Assembly (NCBI GenBank): GCA_031261765.1
Contig: JAISJA010000009.1
Location: 1 to 9,550, forward strand
Reading direction: 5' to 3'
Origin: Coriobacteriales bacterium
Lineage (GTDB): Bacteria > Actinomycetota > Coriobacteriia > Coriobacteriales > UBA8131
Length of the DNA stretch: 9,550 nt
Below are positions 1-6,803 of the stretch, in pieces. The position numbers and the translations under genes were made by a program. Each line of letters opens with the position of its first letter. Within the stretch, counting starts at the first letter, position 1. The notes under the pieces were generated by a model. It was given only the letters and a program-made list of their open reading frames with translations, had not been told where the DNA came from and did not search any database.

Positions 1-1068
1 GAGGCGGACAATGATGCTTCCGGAGTCAACCTGCCGGAGCTCGTGTTGCCCATGTTGGGCCTGCAGCCGTCAAACACCGCGCCGTCCAAACAAGCGGCTC
101 CGGTTAAGAAGGAGAAGAACCAACAGCAACAACAAAACAACACGCTTACTTACAGGAACCTTATAGGTTATGACAGCGCGCTTAAGGCCATGCGTAAGTT
201 CGGTTTCATGGACGCCGGCGACAATGAATACAAGGACTTCGTGCAACAGGCCGAGAAGTTCCAGGGCGTTAGCGGCCCGGTGCTAAGCAACGCGTTTTTG
301 TTCCGCGGGCCCTCGCGCGAGGACACGGCGCTTTTCGCCACTGCCACCGCCGGCGAGATAAACCCGTCTTCTATACAAGTTAGCATAGAGTCTGACGACA
401 ACAGCAACGGCGTCATAAAGGTCATGGGACCAATGCGCCGCAACGTGTGGGGCGCGCCACGTCCGGCGGACCTGCCAGACCCATGCGTGCTTCTGGTTAA
501 GAACATAGACACGCTCAACAGCTTTTTAAACGGCCATGAGTCCAACATGAAAGGCGGCCAGCGTTTCATGGGCCCCGGCGGCGCGTATGAGGGATATTCA
601 CGCGGCTCGCTTAAGTCTGACATACTCATGCAATATAACATGCTAAGGTCATATCATCATATCGTGCTAATGGCAACCGTAAAAGACGATGGTGAGATAG
701 ATCCGGAGCTCGCGCGCATAATAGGCCCTATGGACGTGATAGACGTGCCGCTTCCAAACGTAGACGAGCGCAGGGACGTGCTCATACAGTTTGCCGAGGA
801 GCACCCGTCGTTCCGCAACCTTAACTACCGCAAGCTCGCTTATCTGTCAGATGGAATGTCAAGGCACGACCTTGTTAAAGCGTCGCAGAAAGCCGTTGAC
901 GCCGCGTATCGCGAGTCTTTATCCACGAGGTTCCATCATCCGGTAACGGTAAACGACGTACTAACGCAGTTCGTGCCGTATGTGGACCACAAGAGCGCAA
1001 CGTATAAGAAGATAGAGGACAGCCTTATAGCTGAGTTCGACCAAGAAATAAAGATACTCGACACATAG
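1..1068 (+). CDS. AAA+-like protein with degenerate nucleotide-binding motifs (5' truncated)
   Basis: The reading frame is open from base 1 to the TAG at 1066-1068, and no SD precedes the first in-frame ATG (43), so the gene most likely begins before the window. After a Pro/Lys/Gln-rich linker with five Gln in a row (about 121-138), the rest follows the AAA+ layout of FtsH-like ATPases. The Walker A position reads GPSREDTA (307-330) instead of GPPGTGKT. The Walker B position reads [10 protein letters not shown] (481-510), with Lys-Asn replacing Asp-Glu. The sensor-1 segment reads LMATVKDD (no Asn after AT), and the arginine-finger segment reads ARIIGPMD. The lid helix is recognisable as [18 protein letters not shown] Gly-rich loop (about 550-595) lies between Walker B and sensor 1. 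The fold match is good but the catalytic residues are gone, so I infer a non-hydrolysing structural or regulatory domain, possibly paired with an active AAA+ domain upstream. The cellular role is unknown. It ends 14 bases before the next gene. Confidence 0.75.
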   Translation, partial: EADNDASGVNLPELVLPMLGLQPSNTAPSKQAAPVKKEKNQQQQQNNTLTYRNLIGYDSALKAMRKFGFMDAGDNEYKDFVQQAEKFQGVSGPVLSNAFLFRGPSREDTALFATATAGEINPSSIQVSIESDDNSNGVIKVMGPMRRNVWGAPRPADLPDPCVLLVKNIDTLNSFLNGHESNMKGGQRFMGPGGAYEGYSRGSLKSDILMQYNMLRSYHHIVLMATVKDDGEIDPELARIIGPMDVIDVPLPNVDERRDVLIQFAEEHPSFRNLNYRKLAYLSDGMSRHDLVKASQKAVDAAYRESLSTRFHHPVTVNDVLTQFVPYVDHKSATYKKIEDSLIAEFDQEIKILDT

Positions 1069-1070
1069 TT

Positions 1071-1076
1071 TATAAT
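1071..1076 (+). promoter_or_regulatory. Perfect TATAAT -10 box, leaderless spacing to the UPF0210 gene
   Basis: TATAAT is separated by six bases from the ATG at 1083, so the expected transcription start (about 7 bases after the hexamer) falls on the A of the start codon. There is no SD before this ATG. I see no convincing -35 hexamer 16-18 bases upstream. This fits a leaderless mRNA, which is common in actinobacteria. The start site is predicted from spacing only. Confidence 0.5.
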
Positions 1077-1082
1077 AACCAT

Positions 1083-2453
1083 ATGCAGATAACCCCTTAT
1101 GAAGTAAAAGAGGCCCTGGCGATGGTCGCGGAGCACCATTTGGACATCCGCACCATTACACTGGGGCTTTCTATACGCGATTGCGCGCACGAGGATATAA
1201 ACGAATGCGCGCGCCGCGTGTATGACCGTCTTACGAAGGCGGCAGAGACACTGGTTCCAACGGCAGACGCGCTCGCGCGTGAATACGGCATACCCATAGT
1301 GAACAAGCGTATATCTGTGACCCCGGTAGCAGAGGTATGTGCCGCCGCCGCGCATACGGCGGAGGACTTCGTGCCGGTAGCACAAGCGCTTGACCGCGCG
1401 GCGCACGAGGTAGGCGTTGACTTCGTTGGCGGCTTCAGCGCGCTTGTGCAGAAAGGCGCAAGCCGTTCAGACGAGAAGCTGATAGCGTCCATACCGCAGG
1501 CCCTGGCCAGCACAGAACGTGTTTGCTCAAGTGTGAACGTGGCGTCCACGCGTGCCGGCATAAACATGGACGCCCTGCTTACCATGGCGCAGACCGTGTT
1601 GGACACGGCGAACATAACCGCCAGCCAAAACGCCATAGGGTGCGCTAAGCTGGTCGTTTTCGCGAACGCCGTGGAGGATAACCCGTTCATGGCAGGCGCG
1701 TTCCACGGTAGCGGTGAGGCCGGCAAAGTCGTGAACGTTGGCGTAAGCGGTCCGGGCGTAGTGCGCTCGGTGCTCTCGTCAATGCCTAAAGACGCCGACC
1801 TTACGTCTATAGCCGAGGCCATAAAGGCCACGGCGTTCAAGATAACCCGCGCCGGCGAGCTTGTCGCCCGCGAGGCGTCGCGCAGGCTCGACGCGCAGAT
1901 GGGCATACTGGACCTGTCGCTTGCGCCCACGCCGGCACCGGGGGACTCCGTGGCGCAGATATTAGAGGCGATAGGCGTTGGACGTTGCGGTGGCCCCGGC
2001 ACCACGGCGGCGCTCGCTTTGCTTAACGACGCCGTCAAGAAAGGCGGCGTAATGGCGTCTTCGTCGGTAGGCGGCCTTTCGGGCGCGTTCATACCGGTAA
2101 GCGAAGACGCGCGCATGATAGAGTCCGCGCAAGACGGCGTGCTGTGCATAGAGAAACTGGAAGCCATGACAAGCGTCTGCAGCGTGGGACTTGACATGAT
2201 AGCGGTTCCGGGCGATGTTGACGTAGAGACCATATTTGGCATAATGGCAGACGAGATGGCCATAGGCGTCATAAACAACAAGACGACGGCCGTGCGCCTT
2301 ATACCCGCTATAGGCAAACACGCGGGTGATATGCTGGACTTTGGCGGGCTGCTTGGCAGCGCGCCTATAATGGACGTTAACCGCAACGCCGGCAGCGTGC
2401 TGGCGCATCGTGGCGGGCGCTTCCCGGCGCCCATAAACAGCTTGAAGAATTAA
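1083..2453 (+). CDS. UPF0210 / DUF711 (PFL family) protein
   Basis: A 456-residue protein matching the UPF0210 family along its full length (usual size about 450). Recognisable family blocks, in order, are [15 protein letters not shown] near the N-terminus, [93 protein letters not shown], a [14 protein letters not shown] segment, and [19 protein letters not shown]. The family is widespread in anaerobes and Firmicutes and has solved structures, but no agreed biochemical function. It is soluble, with no signal peptide or membrane segment. The start at 1083 puts the N-terminus where the family normally begins, and a TATAAT box is spaced for leaderless expression. In many genomes a small single-ACT protein (UPF0237) precedes this gene. 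Here the upstream gene is instead the AAA+-like protein. A 445-residue open frame on the opposite strand across this gene is a codon-usage shadow. Confidence 0.92.
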   Translation: MQITPYEVKEALAMVAEHHLDIRTITLGLSIRDCAHEDINECARRVYDRLTKAAETLVPTADALAREYGIPIVNKRISVTPVAEVCAAAAHTAEDFVPVAQALDRAAHEVGVDFVGGFSALVQKGASRSDEKLIASIPQALASTERVCSSVNVASTRAGINMDALLTMAQTVLDTANITASQNAIGCAKLVVFANAVEDNPFMAGAFHGSGEAGKVVNVGVSGPGVVRSVLSSMPKDADLTSIAEAIKATAFKITRAGELVAREASRRLDAQMGILDLSLAPTPAPGDSVAQILEAIGVGRCGGPGTTAALALLNDAVKKGGVMASSSVGGLSGAFIPVSEDARMIESAQDGVLCIEKLEAMTSVCSVGLDMIAVPGDVDVETIFGIMADEMAIGVINNKTTAVRLIPAIGKHAGDMLDFGGLLGSAPIMDVNRNAGSVLAHRGGRFPAPINSLKN

Positions 2454-2470
2454 AGCGCGGGCAATGTTAA
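2442..2470 (+). promoter_or_regulatory. Weak candidate promoter for the dnaG leader
   Basis: TTGAAG (2442-2447, four of six consensus bases) is followed after 17 bases by TGTTAA (2465-2470, three of six). This would start transcription near 2477, just before the leader hairpin that begins at 2480. The -35 half overlaps the end of the UPF0210 gene. The -10 is poor, so readthrough from upstream is an equally good explanation. A nearby CATAGT (2473-2478) is an alternative -10. Confidence 0.25.
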
Positions 2471-2479
2471 CGCATAGTA

Positions 2480-2587
2480 AGGAGGTGCTGGGGTGAGTGC
2501 ATAGGCGTTTGGACGCTGGCCGAAGTTGGTTGTGCCGCCAATGAGGACAGCGGCCAAGCGCTTAGGCGCTCACACCAGTTACCTCCT
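2480..2587 (+). ncRNA. 108-nt rod-like structured leader directly before dnaG
   Basis: Helix 1 pairs AGGAGGT (2480-2486) perfectly with ACCTCCT (2581-2587). Helix 2 pairs 2488-2500 with 2566-2578: 12 of 13 positions pair, with one G-A mismatch at 2492/2574. Helix 3 pairs 2502-2510 with 2556-2564 (9 bp). A seven-base bulge (2511-2517) follows. Helix 4 pairs GGCCG (2518-2522) with CGGCC (2551-2555). An apical TTGG/CCAA stem (2526-2529 with 2538-2541) closes the rod. This gives about 37 pairs in 108 bases. Three are G-U pairs as + strand RNA (2498/2568, 2504/2562, 2508/2558) and would be A-C mismatches on the other strand, so the RNA is probably read in the dnaG direction. There is no terminator U-tract, so a cis-acting leader is likelier than a free small RNA. 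It lacks the SRP RNA GGAA loop motif, tRNA T-loop and T-box signatures, and I do not recognise an Rfam family. A palindromic repeat element at DNA level is the alternative. Confidence 0.6.
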
Positions 2588-4216
2588 GTGATTTCCAGGG
2601 AAGATATAGACCGGGTGGTTGAGGCCACGGACCTCGTGGCGCTTGTAGGCGAGCGCGTACAGCTGCGACAGAAAGGCCGCGATTTCTGGGCGTGCTGCCC
2701 GTTCCACAACGAGAAGACGCCATCGTTTAAGGTTGACGCACAGTCGCAGTTCTACCATTGCTTTGGTTGCGGCGAGGGTGGAAACGCCATATCTTTTATC
2801 GAGAAAATGGATAACCTGACGTTCCCGGAAGCCATGCATTACCTTGCGGACAGGGCCAACATAGAGATACACGACGACGCGCGCGAAGGCGGCGTAGACA
2901 AGGGGAAGCAGGCCAGGCTTTATGCCATATGCGAGGCTACGTCTGAGTTCTACCATATGCAGCTTATGCGCGTTAAGGCAGACGGCAACGACAAGGCGCG
3001 CGAATACCTTGGAGGGCGCGGCCTTGGTGGCAGTATAGCCCGCGACTGGAAACTGGGATACGCGCCGGGCCACACGAGCCTTATGACGTACCTTAGCAAG
3101 AAGGGCTTTACGCGCGACGAGATGATAGATGTGAACGTCGCCCGCGTGTCCAGCAGGAACAACCAGGTTTACGACCGCTTCTACGAGCGGGTAATGTTTC
3201 CCATATGCGACATACAGGGGCGCACCATAGCGTTTGGTGGACGTGTCATAGGCACCGGTGAGCCCAAATACCTTAACTCTTCTGACACGCCGTTGTTCCG
3301 CAAGCGCAGTAATCTATATGCGATAGACAAGGCAAAAGCTAGCATAACATCAACAGGTGACGCTATTATAGTAGAAGGCTATACTGATGTCATAGCAATG
3401 CATACGGCCGGGTTCACCAATACCGTAGCCACGCTTGGCACCGCGCTTACGCCGCAGCATATAAAGCTGCTTACGCGTTTCGCGAAACGCATAATATACC
3501 TGTTTGACGGCGACGAGGCCGGCCAGCGTGCCGCAACGCGCGCAAGCGAGCTCATAACGTCAAGCGTAGCGCCGGAGGCCGGTACCCGTCAGGTAGACCT
3601 TATGGTCGCCGTGCTTCCCGGTGGGGCGGACCCTGCGGAGTACTGCGCGAGCGCCGGCGCGGACGGCATGCGCGCCGTGCTAAACGGCGCCGAGCCCCTG
3701 CTTAAGTTCGCGATAGACCGCAAGCTTGGGGCATACAGGGCGTCTGGCATTTCCGCCTCGGGGCAACGCTCGCGCGCGCTTGACGACGCGTTGCGCATAC
3801 TGCTGCCCATAAAAGGCTCCATTATAGTCGCAGACTACATGAACTACATAGCTGACATTCTGAACACTCCATATGAAGTGGTAAAAGACGCGTTCGATAA
3901 GATAAAGACACGTCCGCAACGTGAATATGACGACGGCGCATTAGACGCCGGCGTGGGTGCCGGCGTGTCAGCGGACGTTATGGACAAAACCGCGACCATT
4001 GCCCGCGAGCCGCTGTCGCCCGAAGCCGAGAAGCTAATGGAGCTGGCCAAAGAGGAGAAACGGCTTGCCTCAGAGGTTAGCTTCAAGACCGCCAAGCTAA
4101 AGCATATGGACGACGCGGGCGACGAAGCCGCCACGCTGTTTGAAGAGATAGCCGATCTGGAAAAAAAGCTTGTGTCGCTTCGTGCGGAAATAGCCGCCAC
4201 ACCTAAAACAGAATAA
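2588..4216 (+). CDS. dnaG: DNA primase DnaG
   Basis: Bacterial primase, which makes RNA primers for Okazaki fragments at the replication fork with DnaB helicase. The 542 residues contain the CHC2 zinc finger (C37, H40, C58, C61 in CPFH...CFGC), with the EKTPSF and FHCFGC-type surroundings expected. The TOPRIM catalytic core has EGYTDV (263-268) and DGDEAG (307-312), so the enzyme should be active. The GTG start at 2588 gives the family N-terminus (MISREDIDRVVEATDLV). No in-frame ATG, GTG or TTG exists between the stop at 2468 and this codon. No SD precedes it: the seven bases before GTG are ACCTCCT, the anti-SD arm of the leader hairpin. After about residue 440 only some 100 residues remain: an Ala/Gly-rich linker and one charged helical stretch. 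This is shorter than the roughly 150-residue helicase-binding domain of E. coli DnaG. rpoD follows after 61 bases, the usual neighbour. Confidence 0.96.
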   Translation: MISREDIDRVVEATDLVALVGERVQLRQKGRDFWACCPFHNEKTPSFKVDAQSQFYHCFGCGEGGNAISFIEKMDNLTFPEAMHYLADRANIEIHDDAREGGVDKGKQARLYAICEATSEFYHMQLMRVKADGNDKAREYLGGRGLGGSIARDWKLGYAPGHTSLMTYLSKKGFTRDEMIDVNVARVSSRNNQVYDRFYERVMFPICDIQGRTIAFGGRVIGTGEPKYLNSSDTPLFRKRSNLYAIDKAKASITSTGDAIIVEGYTDVIAMHTAGFTNTVATLGTALTPQHIKLLTRFAKRIIYLFDGDEAGQRAATRASELITSSVAPEAGTRQVDLMVAVLPGGADPAEYCASAGADGMRAVLNGAEPLLKFAIDRKLGAYRASGISASGQRSRALDDALRILLPIKGSIIVADYMNYIADILNTPYEVVKDAFDKIKTRPQREYDDGALDAGVGAGVSADVMDKTATIAREPLSPEAEKLMELAKEEKRLASEVSFKTAKLKHMDDAGDEAATLFEEIADLEKKLVSLRAEIAATPKTE

Positions 4217-4228
4217 GCGAATTTGGTG

Positions 4229-4239
4229 TATAATATAAT
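4229..4239 (+). promoter_or_regulatory. Two overlapping TATAAT boxes upstream of rpoD
   Basis: TATAAT occurs at 4229-4234 and again at 4234-4239, sharing one T. Starts near 4241-4246 would leave a leader of about 32-37 bases that includes the palindrome and the rpoD SD. No good -35 is seen at standard spacing, so activation or an AT-rich upstream contribution may be needed. The boxes give rpoD a way to be expressed independently of dnaG. Confidence 0.5.
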
Positions 4240-4253
4240 GTTCACTGTGTCCA

Positions 4254-4265
4254 TTTACATGTAAA
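4254..4265 (+). promoter_or_regulatory. 12-bp perfect palindrome in the rpoD leader
   Basis: TTTACATGTAAA is an uninterrupted perfect palindrome between the predicted start of rpoD transcription and the SD. With no loop it is more likely a dimeric repressor site than an RNA hairpin. The binding protein is unknown, and an AT-rich 12-mer may occur by chance. Confidence 0.35.
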
Positions 4266-4277
4266 AAGGGAGCTGCT

Positions 4278-5801
4278 GTGCCAAAAAAGCAGGAAAAACA
4301 GACCAAGATAAATGACGGGACGAGCAAAGGTAAAACAGCTGGAGAAAAACCCGAGAAGAAGCACCTCTTAAAACGTAAATCCAATACAAAGAAAGCAGCA
4401 GATAAAAGCGAGGCCAAGGCTGCCAAGAAGGCCAGGAAGGCGTCTAAGTCCAAGGCGGGTGCATCTGCCGCCGGAAGCAAGAACCTGACTCCGGAGATAG
4501 AGATGTTGGCGCCGGAACTTGGCAAGATGGTAGACGAGTTCAGGGGCATAGGCGCCATAACAGAGAGCGAGACGCAGGATTTCCTGTCGGACTTCGACGT
4601 GTCTAAAAAGCAGCTTGACGCCGTCTACAAGTTCCTGGACGCCGAGGGCATAACCGTGGTGCAAGAAGAACATGAGCCCACCAGCCCCGACGACGCGTCT
4701 TTGCAAGACGACGTTGACGACATAGCGCCTTTATCGGACGACGAGATATTGGAAGACCTGCCACCCGAAGAGCTGGAGGAAGCCGACGCCATAGACATAG
4801 ACGTCGTGCTGCCGAAGGCCAAGACGCGCTCTAAGCGCAGGGCGAAGCACGAGTCGTTCAGCGAGAACCTGTCTTCGCTTACCGGTGACCCCGTACGCAT
4901 GTACCTTAAGGCCATAGGCCGCGTTGACCTGCTTACCGCCGCCGACGAGGTGGACCTTGCCATGAAGATAGAGGCCGGCGTGAAGGCCGGAGAGCAGATA
5001 GACGAGGCCTACAACAAGAAAGAAGAGCTTGACAGGCGCGAGATGCGACGACTTAGCCGCGTAGAGCAAGTAGGGCTTGACGCGAAGCAGCATTTAATAG
5101 AGGCCAACCTGCGCCTGGTAGTATCTATAGCGAAACGCTACGTTGGACGTGGCATGACGTTTTTGGACCTCATACAAGAGGGGAACCTGGGGCTTATCCG
5201 CGCCGTTGAGAAGTTCGATTACACGAAGGGCTTTAAGTTCTCGACATACGCCACATGGTGGATACGCCAGGCGATTACCCGTGCGATAGCCGACCAGGCA
5301 CGCACCATACGTATACCGGTGCATATGGTGGAGACCATAAACAGGCTTATACGCGTACAGCGCCAACTGCTGCAGAAACTTGGGCGCGAACCAACGCCCG
5401 AGGAAGTTGGCAAGGAGATGGACATAACCGCCGACCGCGTGCGCGAGATACAGAAGATATCGCAGGAGCCGGTGTCGCTTGAGACGCCTATTGGCGAGGA
5501 AGAGGACAGCCAGCTGGGCGACTTCATAGAGGACACGACGGCAGACGTGCCGCCGGACGCGGCCAGTTTCGCTATGTTGCAAGAGCAGCTTAAGAAGGTG
5601 CTTGGCAGCCTTGCGGAGCGCGAGCGCAAGGTCGTGTCGCTACGCTTTGGACTTGAGGACGGGCGTCCGCGCACGCTTGAGGAAGTAGGGCGTGAGTTCA
5701 ACGTCACGCGCGAGCGCATTCGCCAGATAGAGAGCAAGACGCTCGCGAAGCTGCGCAGGCCCACAACGTCAAGCAAGTTACGCGACTACCTGGAGGAGTA
5801 G
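4278..5801 (+). CDS. rpoD: Primary RNA polymerase sigma factor (sigma-70, RpoD/SigA/HrdB type)
   Basis: Housekeeping sigma factor of 507 residues that directs core RNA polymerase to -10/-35 promoters. Residues 1-68 are a Lys/Ala-rich tail like that of actinobacterial primary sigmas. About 71-130 resembles region 1.1 (ending [14 protein letters not shown]). About 131-178 is strongly acidic. Region 1.2 starts near 203 ([11 protein letters not shown]). Region 2 spans about 270-347, including the RpoD-box block [13 protein letters not shown] and the promoter -10 reader [18 protein letters not shown] (323-340). Region 3 spans about 350-430. Region 4 ends with the -35-binding helix-turn-helix (about 466-493, [20 protein letters not shown]). 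The GTG start at 4278 is supported by an SD-like AAGGGAG (4266-4272) five bases upstream. It follows dnaG by 61 bases and has its own TATAAT boxes. Of its 30 Ile codons, 26 are ATA. It is complete, with no missing region. Confidence 0.97.
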   Translation: MPKKQEKQTKINDGTSKGKTAGEKPEKKHLLKRKSNTKKAADKSEAKAAKKARKASKSKAGASAAGSKNLTPEIEMLAPELGKMVDEFRGIGAITESETQDFLSDFDVSKKQLDAVYKFLDAEGITVVQEEHEPTSPDDASLQDDVDDIAPLSDDEILEDLPPEELEEADAIDIDVVLPKAKTRSKRRAKHESFSENLSSLTGDPVRMYLKAIGRVDLLTAADEVDLAMKIEAGVKAGEQIDEAYNKKEELDRREMRRLSRVEQVGLDAKQHLIEANLRLVVSIAKRYVGRGMTFLDLIQEGNLGLIRAVEKFDYTKGFKFSTYATWWIRQAITRAIADQARTIRIPVHMVETINRLIRVQRQLLQKLGREPTPEEVGKEMDITADRVREIQKISQEPVSLETPIGEEEDSQLGDFIEDTTADVPPDAASFAMLQEQLKKVLGSLAERERKVVSLRFGLEDGRPRTLEEVGREFNVTRERIRQIESKTLAKLRRPTTSSKLRDYLEE

Positions 5802-5809
5802 TCTTTGTA

Positions 5810-5845
5810 TATACTTTATACGTGCGTTTAGTATACGCGCGTATA
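5810..5845 (+). promoter_or_regulatory. AT-rich promoter/operator region with 14-bp palindrome before mrp
   Basis: TATACT (5810-5815) is a plausible -10 box. TATACGCGCGTATA (5832-5845) is a perfect 14-bp palindrome. The sequence TATACGTGCG (5817-5826) repeats the first half of that palindrome with one change, 15 bases upstream, so there is also a direct repeat. The palindrome lies downstream of the predicted start and 34 bases before the mrp ATG, a position suited to repression. It has no U-tract and is not an intrinsic terminator of rpoD. Confidence 0.4.
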
Positions 5846-5879
5846 GAAACGGCATTCAGGAACGTTTGGAAGGAACACG

Positions 5880-6737
5880 ATGGCCGAGGAACGAAAAGAG
5901 CAGACACCCGAGAATTGTGATAGCGCCTGCGCTTCATGCGCAAGCGCGAACTGTGCAAGCCGCACGGCGCCTGCTAAACTAACAACACACGAGCGTGCTA
6001 GCATAAAACACGCCATTGCGATAGTAAGCGGCAAGGGCGGCGTTGGCAAGTCCATGGTTACGTCGCTTCTGGCGACGGCACTTGTAAAGGCCGGTAACAA
6101 GGTTGGCATTCTGGACGCCGACATAACCGGTCCGTCTATAGCCCGCGCCTTTGGCGTGGACGGCAAGCTGCATGCCGAGAAAGACGGCATAGTGCCCCAG
6201 GAAGCTGCAAACGGCATGAAGCTCGTCTCTACCAACCTTGTGTTGCCGGACGAGACCACGCCCGTGTTATGGCGTGGGACTATCATATCCGGCCTTGTGA
6301 AGCAGTTCTTCTCAGAGGTCATATGGGGCGATTTGGACTACCTGCTTATAGACATGCCCCCGGGAACCGGCGACGTACCGCTTACGGTGTACCAGTCGCT
6401 TCCCATAGACGGCATAGTCGTGGTCACGGCACCGCAGGCCCTTGTAGAGATGATAGTGGGCAAAGCCATAAACATGGCGCATGAGATGGACATTCCCGTA
6501 CTTGGCATAGTGGAGAACATGTCATATTACGTATGCCCCGACTGCGGTTCCAAACACGCCATATTTGGCGAAAGCAATATTAGCGAGCTAGCAAAACAAT
6601 ATGATATTAAGCTAACAGCACAGCTTCCCATAAACCCGGCCGTAGCCCAACGTATGGACAAAGGCGAGATGGGAGACGCGTCTATAGACGAGCTTGCTGA
6701 CTTCGTGTCCGGCGTCGTAGCGTCTGTTAACGAATAG
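5880..6737 (+). CDS. mrp: Mrp/NBP35 family Fe-S cluster carrier ATPase
   Basis: A cytosolic P-loop ATPase of the Mrp/NBP35/ApbC family, which binds a labile 4Fe-4S cluster at a dimer interface and passes it to apo-proteins. The 285 residues carry a Cys-rich N-terminus (C13, C17, C20, C25) of NBP35 style in place of the DUF59 domain found on many bacterial Mrps. The deviant Walker A is SGKGGVGKS (50-58). Further hallmarks are LDADITGPSI, the IDMPPGTGD switch/Walker B block, and the cluster-bridging C219-P-D-C222 motif in NMSYYVCPDCGSKH. All functional residues are present. The ATG at 5880 is set by the SD GGAAGGA (5868-5874) five bases upstream. It lies 78 bases after rpoD with its own candidate promoter/operator. 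Ile codon use is 16 ATA, 5 ATT, 1 ATC. A short AT-richer patch covers about 6570-6620. Confidence 0.94.
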   Translation: MAEERKEQTPENCDSACASCASANCASRTAPAKLTTHERASIKHAIAIVSGKGGVGKSMVTSLLATALVKAGNKVGILDADITGPSIARAFGVDGKLHAEKDGIVPQEAANGMKLVSTNLVLPDETTPVLWRGTIISGLVKQFFSEVIWGDLDYLLIDMPPGTGDVPLTVYQSLPIDGIVVVTAPQALVEMIVGKAINMAHEMDIPVLGIVENMSYYVCPDCGSKHAIFGESNISELAKQYDIKLTAQLPINPAVAQRMDKGEMGDASIDELADFVSGVVASVNE

Positions 6738-6742
6738 CTATT

Positions 6743-6758
6743 ATATAACGATATAACG
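6743..6758 (+). promoter_or_regulatory. Tandem ATATAACG repeat containing two TATAAC boxes
   Basis: ATATAACG occurs twice, end to end (6743-6750 and 6751-6758). Each copy holds a TATAAC -10-like hexamer (6744-6749 and 6752-6757). The second copy also forms ATAACG/CGTTAT with 6766-6771 across a seven-base loop. Starts near 6756-6764 would give the ligase gene a leader of about 40 bases carrying its strong SD. No clear -35 is visible. Confidence 0.4.
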
Positions 6759-6790
6759 TGTGTGGCGTTATTCGCAAGACAATATAAACA

Positions 6791-6798
6791 GGAGGAGG
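6791..6798 (+). promoter_or_regulatory. Strong SD deciding a TTG start for the ligase gene
   Basis: GGAGGAGG lies five bases before the TTG at 6804, an ideal placement. An upstream in-frame GTG at 6762 has no SD and would add 14 residues not expected in this family. The TTG is therefore preferred. Confidence 0.7.
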
Positions 6799-6803
6799 CA
6801 ACT

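Noticed and set aside
1097..2434. Long (445-codon) open frame on the minus strand across the UPF0210 gene
   Set aside because: The sense strand encodes a full, family-conserved protein. The antisense frame has low-complexity Ser/Ala/Pro-rich content typical of a codon-bias shadow and has no RBS.
2480..2587. SRP (4.5S) RNA, 6S RNA, tRNA or T-box identity for the leader hairpin
   Set aside because: No GGAA-type loop with the SRP helix-8 motif, no central bubble of 6S type at the usual length, no tRNA T-loop, and no T-box tail sequence.
5219..5776. Minus-strand open frame (185 codons) inside rpoD
   Set aside because: It overlies sigma regions 2-4, which are strongly conserved in the + frame. 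It has no family resemblance or start signals.
6762..6803. GTG at 6762 as the ligase start
   Set aside because: No SD in front of it. The TTG at 6804 has GGAGGAGG at ideal spacing and gives the normal family N-terminus.
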